Assembly: GCA_013695855.1 (NCBI GenBank)
Contig: JACCZR010000189.1
Location: 1-12,965, forward strand
From: Thermoleophilaceae bacterium
GTDB taxonomy: Bacteria > Actinomycetota > Thermoleophilia > Solirubrobacterales > Thermoleophilaceae
Direction of reading: 5' to 3'
Length of the DNA stretch: 12,965 nt
The notes beneath the pieces are model-generated. The model had not been told where the DNA came from and did not search any database. It worked only from the letters and a program-made list of their open reading frames with translations. A program made the translations under genes and the position numbers. Below, piece after piece: positions 11,715 to 12,965 of this stretch; position 1 is the first letter of the stretch; the number at the start of each line of letters is the position of its first letter.

Positions 11715-12965
11715 GTGCGCGTAGGGCTCGTCTCCCCTTATTCGTACACGTACCCCGGTGGCGTCGGCCGCCACATCGAGGCTCTGGCTCAGGAGCTGAT
11801 CGTCCAGGGCCACGATGTGCGCCTGCTGGCTCCCTTCGATCCACCGGATCGCCGGGCTCGTGTGCTTCACCGCGGCGCTGAGCCGGAGCGTCTGCCCCTG
11901 CCCGACTACCTGGTGCCCCTGGGACGGACCGTCGGCCTGCCGTTCAACGGCGCCGTGTCGAACCTTGCGCTGGGCCCCGGCGCCGCCGGCGCGCTGAGCC
12001 GCGAGTTGCGCCACGGCGGCTACGACCTGATCCACGTGCACGAGCCCAACGCCCCGCTGGTGGCCTGGCAGGCGGTCGAGACCGCCAGGGTGCCGGTGGT
12101 GGGCACCTTCCACACCTATTCGACCAACGCCCTGTTTGGCGGCCTGGCCGCCAACGTCCTGGGCGCCCGGCGCATGTACCGCAAGCTCTCCGCACGCATC
12201 GCCGTCTCCGAGGCAGCGCGCTGGACCGCTGAGCGCTTCTACGGAGGCCGCTACCGGCTGATCCCCAACGGGGTCGACCTGAGCGCAGCTCGACCGGCCC
12301 TGCGCAACGGCTCCGGGCGTCTCGAGCTGCTGTTCGTGGGCCGCGCCGAGGAGCGCAAGGGCCTGCCGGTGCTGCTGCGAGCCTTCGAAGCGCTGCGCGG
12401 GGCAGGCGTGGACGCGCGCCTCACCGTGGCCGGGGCTACGCGCGAGGAGGTCGAGCCGCTGCTGCTCGACGCGGAGGGTGTGCGGGTTCTGGGACGGGTC
12501 AGCGAGGAGAGCAAGTGGGACCTGCTGGGCCAGGCCGACCTCCTCTGCGCCCCGTCGCTGGGGGGCGAGAGCTTCGGCATGGTGCTCACCGAGGCGTTCG
12601 CCTCGGGTACGCCCGTCGTGACCTCCGACATCGCGGGCTACCGCGACGTGGCGCACGACGGCTTCGACGGCGTGCTGGTCACGCCGGGGGATCCGGTCGA
12701 GCTGGGCGAAGCGCTGCGCAATCTCGCCTCGCGGCCCGAGCGGCGCCGGGAGATGGCCGACGCCGCTCGCCGGTCGGCCGAGCGCTTCGCCTGGCCACAG
12801 ATCGCGGTCGAGGTGGCCGAGACCTACGAGTACGCGCTCGAGCAACCGCGCCCACAGGGACGCGCCGCCGTAGCCGCCGCGCGACTGGGGGTGCGGGCTG
12901 CCGAGGCCGGGCCATCCGTGCCCCCTCGCCGGTTGGCGTCGCTCGAGCCCGGCCCGGCGCTCAGC
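11715..12965 (+). CDS. GT4 glycosyltransferase, PimA/PimB-like (3' end outside window)
   Basis: The frame is open from GTG 11715 to the window edge, 417 codons with no stop. It is a GT-B fold retaining glycosyltransferase. The acceptor half begins VGLVSPYSYTYPGGVGRHI (3-21, PGGV loop), with HVHEP (107-111) and TFHTYST (131-137). The donor half has VGRAEERKGLPVLL (208-221) and the EX7E-type motif from Glu285 (GESFGMVLTEAFASG). The resemblance is to actinobacterial phosphatidylinositol mannosyltransferases; the sugar and acceptor are not determined by these motifs. The GT domain ends near residue 375. A further 40 or more Ala/Arg/Pro-rich residues follow in frame, so the protein carries a C-terminal extension or a second domain beyond the edge. 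Annotate as partial. Confidence 0.88.
   Translation, partial: MRVGLVSPYSYTYPGGVGRHIEALAQELIVQGHDVRLLAPFDPPDRRARVLHRGAEPERLPLPDYLVPLGRTVGLPFNGAVSNLALGPGAAGALSRELRHGGYDLIHVHEPNAPLVAWQAVETARVPVVGTFHTYSTNALFGGLAANVLGARRMYRKLSARIAVSEAARWTAERFYGGRYRLIPNGVDLSAARPALRNGSGRLELLFVGRAEERKGLPVLLRAFEALRGAGVDARLTVAGATREEVEPLLLDAEGVRVLGRVSEESKWDLLGQADLLCAPSLGGESFGMVLTEAFASGTPVVTSDIAGYRDVAHDGFDGVLVTPGDPVELGEALRNLASRPERRREMADAARRSAERFAWPQIAVEVAETYEYALEQPRPQGRAAVAAARLGVRAAEAGPSVPPRRLASLEPGPALS

Noticed and set aside
11700..12845. 381-codon minus-strand frame opposite the glycosyltransferase
   Set aside because: The plus strand encodes a complete set of GT4 motifs; the minus frame is an antisense shadow.
1..12965. 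CRISPR array, tRNA/rRNA, insertion sequence or phage gene
   Set aside because: No spaced repeat series, no cloverleaf or rRNA sequence, no transposase or integrase motifs on either strand.

Overview
The window is very G+C-rich (by eye clearly above two thirds), densely packed, and reads as chromosomal DNA of a deep-branching actinobacterium. An FprA-type ferredoxin-NADP reductase, an actinobacterial-type HemQ, a PimA-like GT4 glycosyltransferase, many GTG starts and TANNNT boxes directly in front of start codons all point that way. The class Thermoleophilia (Solirubrobacterales and relatives) is my best guess. It is an inference from gene content, not from a marker gene.

Layout, left to right. 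(a) 1-136: tail of an unrecognised + strand gene, then a strong hairpin shared with the convergent next operon. (b) 201-1229: an iron-sulfur trafficking cluster, grxD and bolA (minus strand, coupled by an ATGA overlap) diverging from an ErpA/IscA-type A-type carrier. (c) 1216-1320: a long palindromic element between the carrier gene and the next gene. (d) 1334-2488: an MGAT-like acyltransferase, convergent with a two-gene minus operon (ABC1/UbiB-like kinase, then an AlkA-type DNA glycosylase) at 2485-4573. (e) 4657-5418: a fumarylacetoacetate hydrolase-family enzyme, convergent with a Ppx/GppA-HD exopolyphosphatase (5415-6926). (f) 7021-7460: a two-gene unit of an unrecognised 59-residue protein and a HicB-like solo protein, with no HicA. 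(g) 7471-8865: FprA reductase. (h) 8862-9416: a ribbon-helix-helix antitoxin and ParE/RelE-like toxin operon with a candidate operator. (i) 9645-10898: an AAA ATPase with a DUF4143 C-terminus, with its own terminator and a repeat-bearing promoter region. (j) 11004-11690: HemQ coproheme decarboxylase, diverging from (k) a GT4 glycosyltransferase (11715 to the window end, incomplete).

Functional themes. The Grx4/BolA/A-type carrier set, FprA (electrons to ferredoxin) and HemQ are all iron, Fe-S or haem functions, although only the first three form an evident unit. The toxin-antitoxin operon plus DUF4143 ATPase (about 8866-10950) look like an accessory insert between two housekeeping genes. The HicB unit may be a second, older accessory module.

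Architecture. Three convergent gene pairs overlap at their stop codons, two of them through one palindromic CTAG. Most operon-leading genes have a TANNNT box ending 6-9 nt before the start codon, which suggests pervasive leaderless transcription. I saw no tRNA, rRNA, CRISPR array, insertion sequence or phage gene. No gene-free stretch exceeds about 230 bases; the longest (9417-9644) holds the toxin-antitoxin promoter/operator and a terminator.
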